A DNA stretch of 7,871 nucleotides from Planctomycetaceae bacterium (GCA_005773095.1 SXHT01000135.1:1-7871), one strand, 5' to 3'. Positions 1 through 6,183 are shown, counted from the first letter of the stretch. A program made the numbers and translations. Notes: generated by a model not told the origin, from the letters alone.

Positions 1-1157
1 GCCGGCGGGTCGATGCCGAAGTATCGACGGATAATCGCGTCGGTGACCTGGTCGTATTTCGCTCCGCCAATGCCATGCAGAAAAAGATCGCCCAGCATCA
101 GCCGGGCAAACATCGTGGTCATCAGGGCCCGCGTACGCAGCTTGATTCCGCGGCGTTCGAGCGACTCGAACTGCTCGAAGGCCGACTCGTGGGAAACGGC
201 CAGAGATAGATCGAGCTCGCCTCGGTCGGAAAGTCTGAGTGCATTGCCGGACCGCCTCACGAACAACCGCCGCCGCCGCGGCTCCTGGCTGGTCCAGACC
301 CAGAACGGCGCCTCGATCCAGCCGTCGGCGGCCAGAAGGTCAGGGACCGGATGAGCCTTGCTGCGGATATGATTCGCGCGACGGTATTCCGACACCGCCT
401 GGTTGTAATGCTCGCGCAAGCGACTCGCCTCACTCAGCAATCCATGCGCAAAGCGACGGAAACTCGGAAACTCGCAGAGCCGGCTTTGCGGCAATTCGAG
501 TGTGTGGTTGCCCCACTGGCCTTCCACGCGGTGGCGCGCCTGGGACAAGGCCAGGCCCAGATTCTTCTGCTCCCGGCCCCGTTCGATCACCAGCGGCCAG
601 AAATCGCGGATCAATGGATTCGGCACCAGCGATTCCATGGTCTGCATCACCCGAGTTCCGAAACTGCAAAACATCTCGCGGTCGATGATTGAGTGCTCTT
701 CGTAAGGGGTTTCGCCTCCGGCCCGATCAAATGCAATGGTTTCGACCATGGGGTTGGCCAGGGGACCGGTCGGCAGGCGGATCGCCGCGGATCGCATCGC
801 ATCGCTGTCGATCACCAAATTCACGGCGACCGAGCGATGTTCTTGTGCGATCCGGCCAAGCACGAAGTTCTTATACCACACGCCGGGATGAAACATCTGC
901 GGCTGATGGCCGGCGATCAAAATCGGCGCGTCCAGGCTCGGTTCGGCAACGTCGCGATACTGCCGAGTGTAGCGCGTCGCCGCTGCGACAAGCTCGCGGC
1001 GGGCATCGGTCGCAATCCAGCCCCAGCGCGCCCGCAGCGCCTGGTTCAATTCCAACAGGTCGGAAACCGCGGCGGGCGGTGGGTCAATCAGCGTACCTCC
1101 GTCCACCTGGGGAGCACGTAAGCGCCGATACTCAATTGCCTGGGCCATCAACGTCAT
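1..1157 (-). CDS. Uncharacterised GHQP-motif protein, 3' end outside window
   Basis: About 385 residues are visible with no stop; the C-terminus lies beyond the left edge. The start ATG overlaps the stop of the upstream glycosyltransferase (ATGA, 1154-1157), with GGGGAA about 9 bases upstream. A second ATG three codons in (1148) is possible. Visible landmarks are GHQPQMFHPGVWYKNF near residues 83-98, LVIDSDA near 114-120, and LHGIGGAKYDQVTDAI near the visible end. There is no signal peptide and no obvious membrane segment, so it is probably cytoplasmic. I recall similar hypothetical proteins in planctomycetes. The GHQP...K segment followed by a hydrophobic strand ending in D-S-D faintly recalls the BshC (bacillithiol synthase) family, but this is only an impression and I assign no function. 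Coupling suggests co-production with the glycosyltransferase. Confidence 0.85.
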   Translation of the reverse strand, partial: MTLMAQAIEYRRLRAPQVDGGTLIDPPPAAVSDLLELNQALRARWGWIATDARRELVAAATRYTRQYRDVAEPSLDAPILIAGHQPQMFHPGVWYKNFVLGRIAQEHRSVAVNLVIDSDAMRSAAIRLPTGPLANPMVETIAFDRAGGETPYEEHSIIDREMFCSFGTRVMQTMESLVPNPLIRDFWPLVIERGREQKNLGLALSQARHRVEGQWGNHTLELPQSRLCEFPSFRRFAHGLLSEASRLREHYNQAVSEYRRANHIRSKAHPVPDLLAADGWIEAPFWVWTSQEPRRRRLFVRRSGNALRLSDRGELDLSLAVSHESAFEQFESLERRGIKLRTRALMTTMFARLMLGDLFLHGIGGAKYDQVTDAIIRRYFGIDPP

Positions 1158-1912
1158 CCGGCGTGTTCCCCATCTTCGCCGCCGAGCCCGCACGCCGAGC
1201 TGGCCACTGTGCGTTTCGAGTAATTTGTCAGACTGCGGTCGATGACTTCGCGATAGTGCGCCAGGCGCGTCTCTCCGTCGTCCAGGGCCCCGCCAAACGA
1301 ACGCGACAGATCAAGATAAATCAGCGGCACCGGCAGCTCCACTATCTTGAGACCCGCCTTGGCAGCCTGCACCCAAACTTCCAGCGGCATCGCGTAACCG
1401 GTCTGGGTGATACAGAGCTGCTCCAGAGCCCGCGTGCGGTAGGCCTTGAATCCGCAAAAGGCGTCCGTCAGCTTGAGCCCCAGCCGCTCGTTGAGCTCAC
1501 GCGTGATCTGCCGGTTGATGCGCCGCCGCTGCTCGGGGGGCGGCGTATCTCCCGCGAACTGCTTGAGGTAACGGCTGCCGGAGACAATGTCCGCATCTGC
1601 CAGGGCGGCGACGAACTCGGGAATCCGCCGTGGCTGATGCTGCCCGTCGCAGTCGATCGTCACCAACGCGTCGTAACCGCGGCGCTGGGCAAAGTAAAAC
1701 GCGCTCCGTAGCGCCGCGCCGTACCCGCGGTTCTGCTCGTGATTGAGCAGCTGAATATCGGTTCTCTGGGCCAGCAGATCAGAGGTCCCGTCGGTCGAGC
1801 CGTCATCCACCACCAGCACGTGCGGACTGAACTCCAAGACTTCATCGAGCACGTCGTCGACATACCGGACCTCATTGTAGACCGGCAAGGCAGTCAGAAA
1901 TTTGCTGGTCAT
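1154..1912 (-). CDS. Family 2 glycosyltransferase (polyprenyl-phosphate sugar transferase-like)
   Basis: This 252-residue protein probably transfers a sugar from a nucleotide-sugar donor to a lipid-phosphate or polysaccharide acceptor at the cytoplasmic face of the membrane. GT-A fold landmarks run in order: ALPVYNE (8-14), VVDDGSTDGT (34-43), NRGYGAALRSA (61-71), the D-x-D metal motif in VTIDCDGQHQP (84-94), GSRY (112-115), and FCGFKAYR (152-159). This order fits the DPM1/polyprenyl-phosphate glycosyltransferase group. No C-terminal membrane helices follow, so it is the short soluble form. I chose the ATG at 1912 because GGAGGAA lies 6 bases upstream and the fold begins at once; the frame stays open upstream to 2131, but that sequence looks non-coding. 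The stop overlaps the next gene by 4 bases. Donor and acceptor cannot be read from the sequence. Confidence 0.92.
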   Translation of the reverse strand: MTSKFLTALPVYNEVRYVDDVLDEVLEFSPHVLVVDDGSTDGTSDLLAQRTDIQLLNHEQNRGYGAALRSAFYFAQRRGYDALVTIDCDGQHQPRRIPEFVAALADADIVSGSRYLKQFAGDTPPPEQRRRINRQITRELNERLGLKLTDAFCGFKAYRTRALEQLCITQTGYAMPLEVWVQAAKAGLKIVELPVPLIYLDLSRSFGGALDDGETRLAHYREVIDRSLTNYSKRTVASSACGLGGEDGEHAG

Positions 1913-1960
1913 CGAAGGTTCCTCCACCCGGCGAGCACGCTTGTTGCCGTCGCGCAATGC

Positions 1961-1977
1961 TCGTCTATTGTAGACGA
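1961..1977 (-). promoter_or_regulatory. 17-bp palindrome containing a -10-like hexamer upstream of the glycosyltransferase
   Basis: Perfect 7-base arms (TCGTCTA / TAGACGA) surround a 3-base centre. On the minus strand the centre reads TACAAT (1972-1967), five of six matches to a -10 box. No convincing -35 box lies at 16-18 bases. Transcription from here would give a leader of about 48 bases before the ATG at 1912. A repressor site over the -10 is a reasonable reading; a chance hairpin is the alternative. The rest of the 240-base gap (1913-2152) shows only a TATACT hexamer (2057-2052, minus strand) with no good partner. Confidence 0.35.
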
Positions 1978-2152
1978 AACAACTTCCAAGGCGAGTCGCA
2001 ATCGGCGCCACGCTCCGCCGGAACTGCGCCCCGGTATCGTCCCAGGGGAAAAGTATAGCGGTTATGCCAACTAGTCCGCTGGACACTCTCGGCAAACGCT
2101 CGAGTACCGGCCTCGGGCAGTCGATCGCCACCAGCTTCCGCCAAAACTCCCG

Positions 2153-2935
2153 CTACCCCCACCGCAATGGGTCGCGATCTTCGCGGCTGGCCCACACATG
2201 CACCGACGGAAACTGCCTGGCCAGCACCGCCGCCAAGGCTTCGACGGCAAAACGTTCGCTGGCAAAGTGACCCGGCAGGACCAGCGACACGTCCGTCGCA
2301 AGGGCCTCAAGCGCCGTGTGGAACCGCACTTCCCCCGTCACCAGGCAGTCGCAGCCGAGCGCGCGGGCTGGCGTCAAAAACTCACCCGCGCTTCCGCACG
2401 CCACGGCGATCACGTGAACCGGGCGATCGAGTGCGCCGGTAATCTGAACCGCCGAGACGTTGAGAAAATGCTTCAAGCGGGCCACCACTTCCGCGAGCGG
2501 CACGGCGCAAGCAAGTTTTCCCCAGCGACCCGAGCCCAGAACTCCATCGGCTGCTGGCACGAGCACGCGAACATCCTGCAGATCGAGCCCCTCGGCCAAT
2601 CGCTGGTTAATTCCTTCCGCCGCCGAGTCAAACGCCGTATGCGGACTGTAGATGGCGATCCGCGCCGCAATCAGGGCCAGCAGCACCCCCCCTTCCGACG
2701 TGGAACTGGTCAATCGCTTAAGCGGCCGAAAGGGGAGCGGATGATGCGTCACGATCAGATCAGCCCGCTGGTCAATCGCTTCGCGCGCGCTCGCGGGAGT
2801 AATGGTCAGGCATGCCATCACGCGTGCGACGTCTGCCTGCCTGTCTCCGACCAGCAGTCCGACATTGTCCCACGACTCAGCCAAAGTCGAAGGCGCGATT
2901 TTCTCAATAAATTCAGCAATGCTCTCAACGTTCAT
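2153..2935 (-). CDS. NIF3/DUF34 family dinuclear metal-binding protein (YbgI-like)
   Basis: This 260-residue protein belongs to the NIF3-like family of toroidal hexamers with a two-metal site. The biochemical role is poorly defined; GTP cyclohydrolase I type 2 is a common but unproven label. Family landmarks are the N-terminal IAPSTLAESWDNVGLLVGD (13-31), THHPLPF (63-69) with the ligand pair H64/H65, SPHTAFD (97-103) with H99 and D103, VTGEVRFH (199-206), and the C-terminal LPGHFASE (220-227) with H223 and E227. All expected metal ligands appear present, and the length matches the short bacterial form without a central insertion. I chose the ATG at 2935 because the family begins close to this MNVESIAEFI sequence; a TTG seven codons upstream (2956) is possible. 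No strong Shine-Dalgarno sequence is seen. It lies 240 bases upstream of the glycosyltransferase on the same strand. Confidence 0.93.
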   Translation of the reverse strand: MNVESIAEFIEKIAPSTLAESWDNVGLLVGDRQADVARVMACLTITPASAREAIDQRADLIVTHHPLPFRPLKRLTSSTSEGGVLLALIAARIAIYSPHTAFDSAAEGINQRLAEGLDLQDVRVLVPAADGVLGSGRWGKLACAVPLAEVVARLKHFLNVSAVQITGALDRPVHVIAVACGSAGEFLTPARALGCDCLVTGEVRFHTALEALATDVSLVLPGHFASERFAVEALAAVLARQFPSVHVWASREDRDPLRWG

Positions 2936-2994
2936 GTTCGCTCGGAATGTCTCCAATTTCTGTTCGTTCTACCCCACCTGCTCGCAGCGGAGTA

Positions 2995-3017
2995 GCCCGG
3001 GGGGAAACCCGTCGGGC
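2995..3017. repeat. GC-rich hairpin, possibly a second REP-like family
   Basis: GCCCG (2995-2999) pairs with CGGGC (3013-3017), and an inner GGG-AAA-CCC can also pair. It lies in the gap between the divergent NIF3-like and ceramidase-like genes. GCCCGACGGGTTT-type hairpins recur, as I recall, in planctomycete intergenic DNA, but only one copy is seen here. There is no U-tract, so it is not a clear terminator. Confidence 0.4.
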
Positions 3018-3047
3018 AACGACCCAACAGGACGAGACACCTTTCTT

Positions 3048-3086
3048 GAATTCGCCGGGAAAATGAGCCAGTCCCCGGCCCGTGAA
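3048..3086 (+). repeat. REP-like repeat copy 1 (39 bp exact match to the other arms)
   Basis: These 39 bases are identical to the inner part of the repeat at 6130-6178 and, inverted, to the left arm of the palindrome at 4910. The core has the form CCGGG-14 bases-CCCGG, able to fold into a hairpin. Going leftward, similarity to the spacer of the 4910-5045 element continues imperfectly: CACCT, then ACAG.ACGA, then CAACG, back to about 3001. The outer GTTAC end is absent because sequence after GTGAA diverges. This looks like an older, decayed member. Its position in a gap between divergent genes is typical of REP sequences. Confidence 0.85.
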
Positions 3087-3130
3087 TTTTGGCAGATTTT
3101 GGACTTATCCCCGTTTTGCCCTCGCGCCCA

Positions 3131-3162
3131 GTGCCATTCAGGGCACCTTCCGCCACAGGCGG
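3131..3162. repeat. Two adjacent small hairpins
   Basis: GTGCC/GGCAC (3131-3146, 6-base loop) is followed at once by CCGCC/GGCGG (3150-3162, 3-base loop). They lie 30-60 bases upstream of the candidate promoter of the ceramidase-like gene. They may be decayed repeat remnants or regulatory hairpins. No gene is seen in the whole 2936-3263 gap, only the hairpins, the REP copy and the promoter candidate listed here. Confidence 0.3.
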
Positions 3163-3194
3163 TCAAAGGGCCGGGCGTTGACGCAGGGTAATGC

Positions 3195-3222
3195 TTGCAA
3201 TGGGCTGCGGTTCGATTAACAT
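3195..3222 (+). promoter_or_regulatory. Candidate sigma70-type promoter for the ceramidase-like gene
   Basis: TTGCAA (3195-3200) and TAACAT (3217-3222) are separated by 16 bases, each matching four of six consensus positions. Transcription would start about 35 bases before the ATG at 3264, leaving room for the GGGAG ribosome site at 3251-3255. This is a weak prediction from consensus only. Confidence 0.3.
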
Positions 3223-3263
3223 TTCTCACAGTTTGCTTATTGTTACTGTCGGGAGTCGACACC

Positions 3264-4745
3264 ATGCTGAAACCTGCCGGCCTTCCATGCATGGGCTATT
3301 TCGTTGCGTTCCTTTTCGGTCTCGTTGTCGGGACTGCGAATTGTTTTGCTGGTGACTCGCTGCGAGTCGGCGTGGCCGAGACGGACATCACGCCGCCGGT
3401 CGGGTTTCCGATCGCGGGCTATTACTACGAGCGACTGGCGGAAGGCACGATTGATCCCCTCAAGGCGAAGGCCATCGTTTTTCGAGACGCGAACGCCGAA
3501 GCCGCGATTGTCGTGTGCGACCTGATAGGCATCGCGACGGATCTCTCTCAAGCGGTTCGTAAACGAGCATCCGAGAAGACCGGCATTCCAGCGGCGAACA
3601 TCGTGATCTCGGCGACTCACACGCACACCGCGCCGGATTACGTCAAGGAGCTGTACTTGAACGTCGGCGGCGAGCGCCAAGATCCGTTGCGATCGGCCTA
3701 CATCGAGAAGCTCATCAACGGCGTGGTTGAGGCGATCACGAAAGCTCACGGCGCCGCGCAACCCGCCCTGCTGGAATGCGGCTCGGCAATGCAGACAACT
3801 CCGGTGTCATTCAACCGTCGCTCAGTGATGCGCGACGGCAGCGTCCGAACTTGGATGACGTACGACAACCCTGACGTCGTCCGCGCGGCGGGGCCGATCG
3901 ACCCGGAAATCGCGTTGCTGACGGTTCGGGATGAGTCTGGTAAAACGCTTGGCGTCGTCAGCAACTTCGCGCTGCACCTGGACACGGTCGGCGGCATGAA
4001 GTGGAGTGCGGATTTTCCGTTCTTCATTGAACAAACCCTGCGTAGGGGGGCCGGCTCAGAAGTCGTTTGCATCTTCGGGAACGGTTGCTGCGGCGACATC
4101 AATCATATCAACCCGCGCGGCAAAGAGCCGAACAAGGCGGACTTCATCGGCAATTCGATCGGTGAGTCGATTCTAAAACAACTCGGCCAACTGCCACGAG
4201 TCGAACGGACGGACCTGGTTGTGAAATCGCGCGTCGTGAAGCTGCCGCTGCAAGATGCAACGAAGGACGAAGTCGCTCGTTCGATTCAGATCCTGCAAGC
4301 CGCTCAGCGCAAGGAAAAGGTTGATTTCCTGGAGCACGTCACCGCGTACAAGAAGCTGATGCTCGACCAACTGCGGCACCGCGAACCGTATGCGAACACC
4401 GCCGAGCACATTACCTGGGGCCTGAGCCGTTCGCAGGCCGGCGTTGGCGAAATGCTTCCAGCCGATGTGACCGTGATCACGCTTGGCAGCGACGTCGCAG
4501 TCGTCTGCCTCCCCGGCGAGGTGTTCGTCAACCTGGGTCTGGCAATCAAGCAAGGCTCGCCGTTCCGCACGACGATGGTCATTGAATTCTGCAACGTCGT
4601 CGAGACGATTTACATCCCGCACCGCGGGGCGTATGCAGGAGGAAGCTACGAAGTCACGAACTCCGCATTGCAGCCTGGCGGCGGCGAGATGCTCGTCGAG
4701 ACCGCGCTCAGTCTGCTGCGCGAAGCGGCGTCGAACGCGCGATGA
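3264..4745 (+). CDS. Secreted neutral/alkaline-ceramidase-like hydrolase
   Basis: This 493-residue protein has an N-terminal signal peptide (hydrophobic YFVAFLFGLVVGTA at 12-25, likely cleaved after CFA, residue 29), so it should act outside the cytoplasm. The mature part begins with the family signature VGVAETDITPPVGFPIAGYY (35-54). Further landmarks are ATHTHTAPDY (117-126), NFALHLD (234-240), FGNGCCGDINHINP (271-284) and LPGEVFVNLGLAI (416-428). Likely metal ligands by analogy to bacterial ceramidase are H119 or H121, H238, E419 and Y457. The residue matching the ceramidase catalytic serine appears to be glycine (G274), so true ceramide hydrolysis is doubtful and the substrate is unknown. 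I chose the ATG at 3264 because GGGAG lies 8 bases upstream; the frame is open back to a TTG at 3195. It stands alone between repeat copies, with no operon partner. Confidence 0.9.
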   Translation: MLKPAGLPCMGYFVAFLFGLVVGTANCFAGDSLRVGVAETDITPPVGFPIAGYYYERLAEGTIDPLKAKAIVFRDANAEAAIVVCDLIGIATDLSQAVRKRASEKTGIPAANIVISATHTHTAPDYVKELYLNVGGERQDPLRSAYIEKLINGVVEAITKAHGAAQPALLECGSAMQTTPVSFNRRSVMRDGSVRTWMTYDNPDVVRAAGPIDPEIALLTVRDESGKTLGVVSNFALHLDTVGGMKWSADFPFFIEQTLRRGAGSEVVCIFGNGCCGDINHINPRGKEPNKADFIGNSIGESILKQLGQLPRVERTDLVVKSRVVKLPLQDATKDEVARSIQILQAAQRKEKVDFLEHVTAYKKLMLDQLRHREPYANTAEHITWGLSRSQAGVGEMLPADVTVITLGSDVAVVCLPGEVFVNLGLAIKQGSPFRTTMVIEFCNVVETIYIPHRGAYAGGSYEVTNSALQPGGGEMLVETALSLLREAASNAR

Positions 4746-4883
4746 TCATTACCGCAAGCCCGGCAGTATTCTATTTGTGGGTCTTCAGCAGAATTTGCGG
4801 GCAGTGTCAGCGGTTGATCATCGGGAGGGTTGGATTTTTTCACGCATCGCTCGGACGTTCAATGCTGAGCAGAACAAAGGCCG

Positions 4884-4909
4884 CTCTGGCGCTGTTAAAT
4901 TCGCCAGAG
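4884..4909. other. Stem-loop ending exactly at the repeat boundary
   Basis: CTCTGGCG (4884-4891) and CGCCAGAG (4902-4909) form a perfect 8-base stem with a 10-base loop. The last base touches the first base of the palindromic element at 4910. It could be a weak terminator for the ceramidase-like gene (stop at 4745), but it has no U-tract. It could also be a hairpin target of the mobile repeat. The remaining 4746-4883 stretch shows no gene. Confidence 0.5.
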
Positions 4910-5045
4910 GTAACCGTTCACGGGCCGGGGACTGGCTCATTTTCCCGGCGAATTCGCGAGAGGTGATTCGTTCTGTCAGGACGTTGTCTAACGTAATCCC
5001 CGGGAAAATGTGCCTGTCCCCCTCTCTTGGCCCGTGAACGGTTAC
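4910..5045. repeat. REPIN-like palindromic element, 136 bp
   Basis: The outer ends are a perfect 17-base inverted repeat, 4910-4926 (GTAACCGTTCACGGGCC) and 5029-5045. Inside, GGGGACTGGCTCATTTTCCC on the left faces the inverted relative GGGGACAGGCACATTTTCCC on the right, with two substitutions and a 7-base insertion on the right. A spacer of about 40 bases joins the arms. Two REP-like hairpins in head-to-head order is the layout of a REPIN, a non-autonomous element moved by a RAYT (Y1 HUH) transposase in trans. No transposase lies in this window. Its right end cuts the nitrilase-type gene. Confidence 0.88.
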
Positions 5046-5448
5046 AAAAACACCACGAATCGATCGCGTGCGAGCTGACGAACGTATGCAGCTTGCGGAA
5101 TTTCGTGAGGAAGCCGTCCGGGCTGACGGTCACGTAGCAATTGTAAATGCGCTGCCGGGCATCACGCTCGAACAGTCCCGCCATGACCACCACTCGAAAT
5201 TCCTTGGCGATCTCGATCAGCTGACGGACGCTGGGACCATCTGGGACGGGTTCGGCGACGGCCAGCAGTTCGGCGTGGCTTAGCGGTTGCACGAATGTGT
5301 ACGCGGAGATGCAACATTCATGGAAACTGACGATATCGGCCCCCTGTTCGACGGCGCGATGCGTCAGCTCGCGGATTTTGGCCAGATTGGCTCGTGGATC
5401 GCGATCTCGATGCTCAAACTGGGCTACGCCGACACGAATGTCTCGCAT
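5046..5448 (-). pseudogene. Nitrilase-superfamily amidohydrolase, 3' half lost at repeat
   Basis: The 134 gene-derived residues match the N-terminal half of a carbon-nitrogen hydrolase, which hydrolyses amides or nitriles through a Glu-Lys-Cys triad. The start is MRDIRVGVAQFEHRDRDP, with GAGGAG 9 bases before the ATG at 5448. The catalytic Glu is E44 in SFHECCISAY, and the Lys is K119 in KFRKLHTF. The Cys region and all that follows are missing, because coding sequence ends where the repeat arm begins (5045). The frame continues through the repeat to a stop at 4918, adding about 58 unrelated residues. Intact relatives are about 260-300 residues. The product should be inactive. It is divergent from the histone-deacetylase-family fragment, with a 151-base gap. 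Confidence 0.85.
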
Positions 5449-5535
5449 GAACGTCTGCTCCTCAAATAACACGGCCACGATTCCCGCTGGACACACTGCC
5501 GCAGTTTACCAAGGCGAACGCGTCGTGGGGTGAGT

Positions 5536-5577
5536 GCCGGCCAATCCCGACAGCGGGGTCTCCCTGCATTGGCCGGC
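5536..5577. promoter_or_regulatory. 10-bp inverted repeat in the divergent promoter region
   Basis: GCCGGCCAAT (5536-5545) and ATTGGCCGGC (5568-5577) are exact reverse complements separated by 22 bases. Half-site centres are 32 bases apart, about three helical turns, so they lie on one face of the DNA. The right half ends 9 bases before the TATAAT box. This fits a regulator binding as paired dimers to control one or both divergent genes; a cruciform or unrelated repeat is the alternative. The spacer holds a small CCCG-ACAG-CGGG hairpin. Confidence 0.45.
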
Positions 5578-5586
5578 GGGTCGCGT

Positions 5587-5592
5587 TATAAT
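5587..5592 (+). promoter_or_regulatory. TATAAT -10 box for a leaderless transcript
   Basis: This perfect -10 hexamer ends 7 bases before the ATG at 5600, so the expected transcription start (about 5599-5600) falls on the start codon. No Shine-Dalgarno sequence lies between them. No clear -35 is seen at the usual spacing (CTGCAT at 17 bases). Confidence 0.6.
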
Positions 5593-5599
5593 CCTCCGC

Positions 5600-6151
5600 A
5601 TGACACGACTCTATGCGTCCCCCGTTTTTCTCGAGCATGATACGGGTACCCATCCTGAAAAGGGGGAGCGGCTGAGCCGTGTCACCGGCCATCTGGCCGA
5701 ATGCGGTCTGGACCAGCTCTGTGTCCGTCCCCCCATCGAACCGGTCACAATCGAGCGGCTGTCCCGAGTGCATACTCGAGAGTACATCGATGAGATTTCC
5801 GAGTTCGCCCGGGGGCATGTAGGTTACATCGAGGCCGATACGGTGGTGAGCCGCCGGTCCTACGATGTGGCACTGCTGGCCGCGGGTGCGGTGTGCGATG
5901 CGGTTCAGCAAGTGGTCCGCGGCGACGATCGCCAGGCCCTATGTCTGACCCGACCGCCCGGCCACCATGCGTTGCAACGCTCCGCGATGGGGTTTTGCCT
6001 GTTCAATCATATTGCGGCCGGAGCACGCGTGGCGACACGCGAATTGGGACTGGATCGAGTGCTGATCGTCGATTGGGACGTTCATCATGGGAATGGAACA
6101 CAAGACCTTTTCTGGACCGATGCGCCTGGCGCGAATTCGCCGGGAAAATGA
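5600..6151 (+). pseudogene. Histone-deacetylase-family hydrolase, 3' half lost at repeat
   Basis: The frame gives 183 residues, of which about 176 are gene-derived; intact bacterial members (acetoin-utilization-protein/HDAC type zinc amidohydrolases) are about 300-380. Present motifs are HPEKGERL (18-25), RPPGHHA (118-124) with the tandem histidines, GFCLFNH (131-137), and DWDVHHGNGTQ (158-168) carrying two zinc ligands, D160 and H162. After LFWTDAP the sequence enters the REP arm (6130), which supplies seven or so foreign residues and the TGA stop. The second zinc Asp and the catalytic Tyr, normally downstream, are missing, so activity is not expected. The ATG at 5600 is preferred for its position at the family N-terminus and just after TATAAT; an in-frame upstream GTG at 5534 would lie inside the regulatory region. 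Confidence 0.85.
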
Positions 6152-6178
6152 GCCAGTCCCCGGCCCGTGAACGGTTAC
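6130..6178 (+). repeat. Solitary REP arm, identical to left arm of the REPIN-like element
   Basis: These 49 bases are the exact reverse complement of 4910-4958. Only one arm is present: the inner (spacer) end abuts the deacetylase fragment, while the outer GTTAC end lies 5 bases from the stop of the alpha/beta hydrolase (6184). A whole element inserted downstream of the hydrolase and then half deleted together with the 3' part of the deacetylase gene would give this layout. Confidence 0.9.
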
Positions 6179-6183
6179 AATTC

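Larger units (their letters stand above)
4910..6178. mobile_element. Composite segment with 49-bp perfect terminal inverted repeats
   Basis: Bases 4910-4958 are the exact reverse complement of 6130-6178, giving a 1269-bp segment with 49-bp perfect inverted ends. It contains the whole REPIN-like palindrome, a 5' nitrilase fragment, a two-way promoter region, and a 5' histone-deacetylase-family fragment. No target duplication is visible at the flanks. It could be a mobile unit carrying captured gene fragments, the result of recombination between repeats, or an assembly join. The inverted repeats are plain in the sequence; mobility is inference. Confidence 0.4.

Noticed and set aside
689..1711. 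Plus-strand open frame of 340 codons
   Set aside because: It lies antisense to the GHQP and glycosyltransferase genes, both with clear motifs. Its translation is arginine- and proline-rich with no recognisable domain, typical of a high-GC shadow frame.
1913..2131. 73-codon N-terminal extension of the glycosyltransferase
   Set aside because: A strong GGAGGAA site and the family N-terminus place the start at 1912, and the extension covers the palindrome and reads as non-coding.
2198..2995. Plus-strand open frame of 265 codons
   Set aside because: It is antisense to the NIF3-like gene, which has its full set of metal-binding motifs; the plus-strand translation shows no domain.
4646..4843. Minus-strand small frame beyond the ceramidase-like gene
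   Set aside because: It overlaps the end of that gene, lacks a ribosome site and has no recognisable content.
4884..4909. Intrinsic terminator for the ceramidase-like gene
   Set aside because: The stem is good, but no run of T follows on either strand, so I list it only as a stem-loop.
3048..6178. CRISPR-like array from the three repeat copies
   Set aside because: The copies are over 1 kb apart, in mixed orientation, with genes between them; there is no regular spacing.
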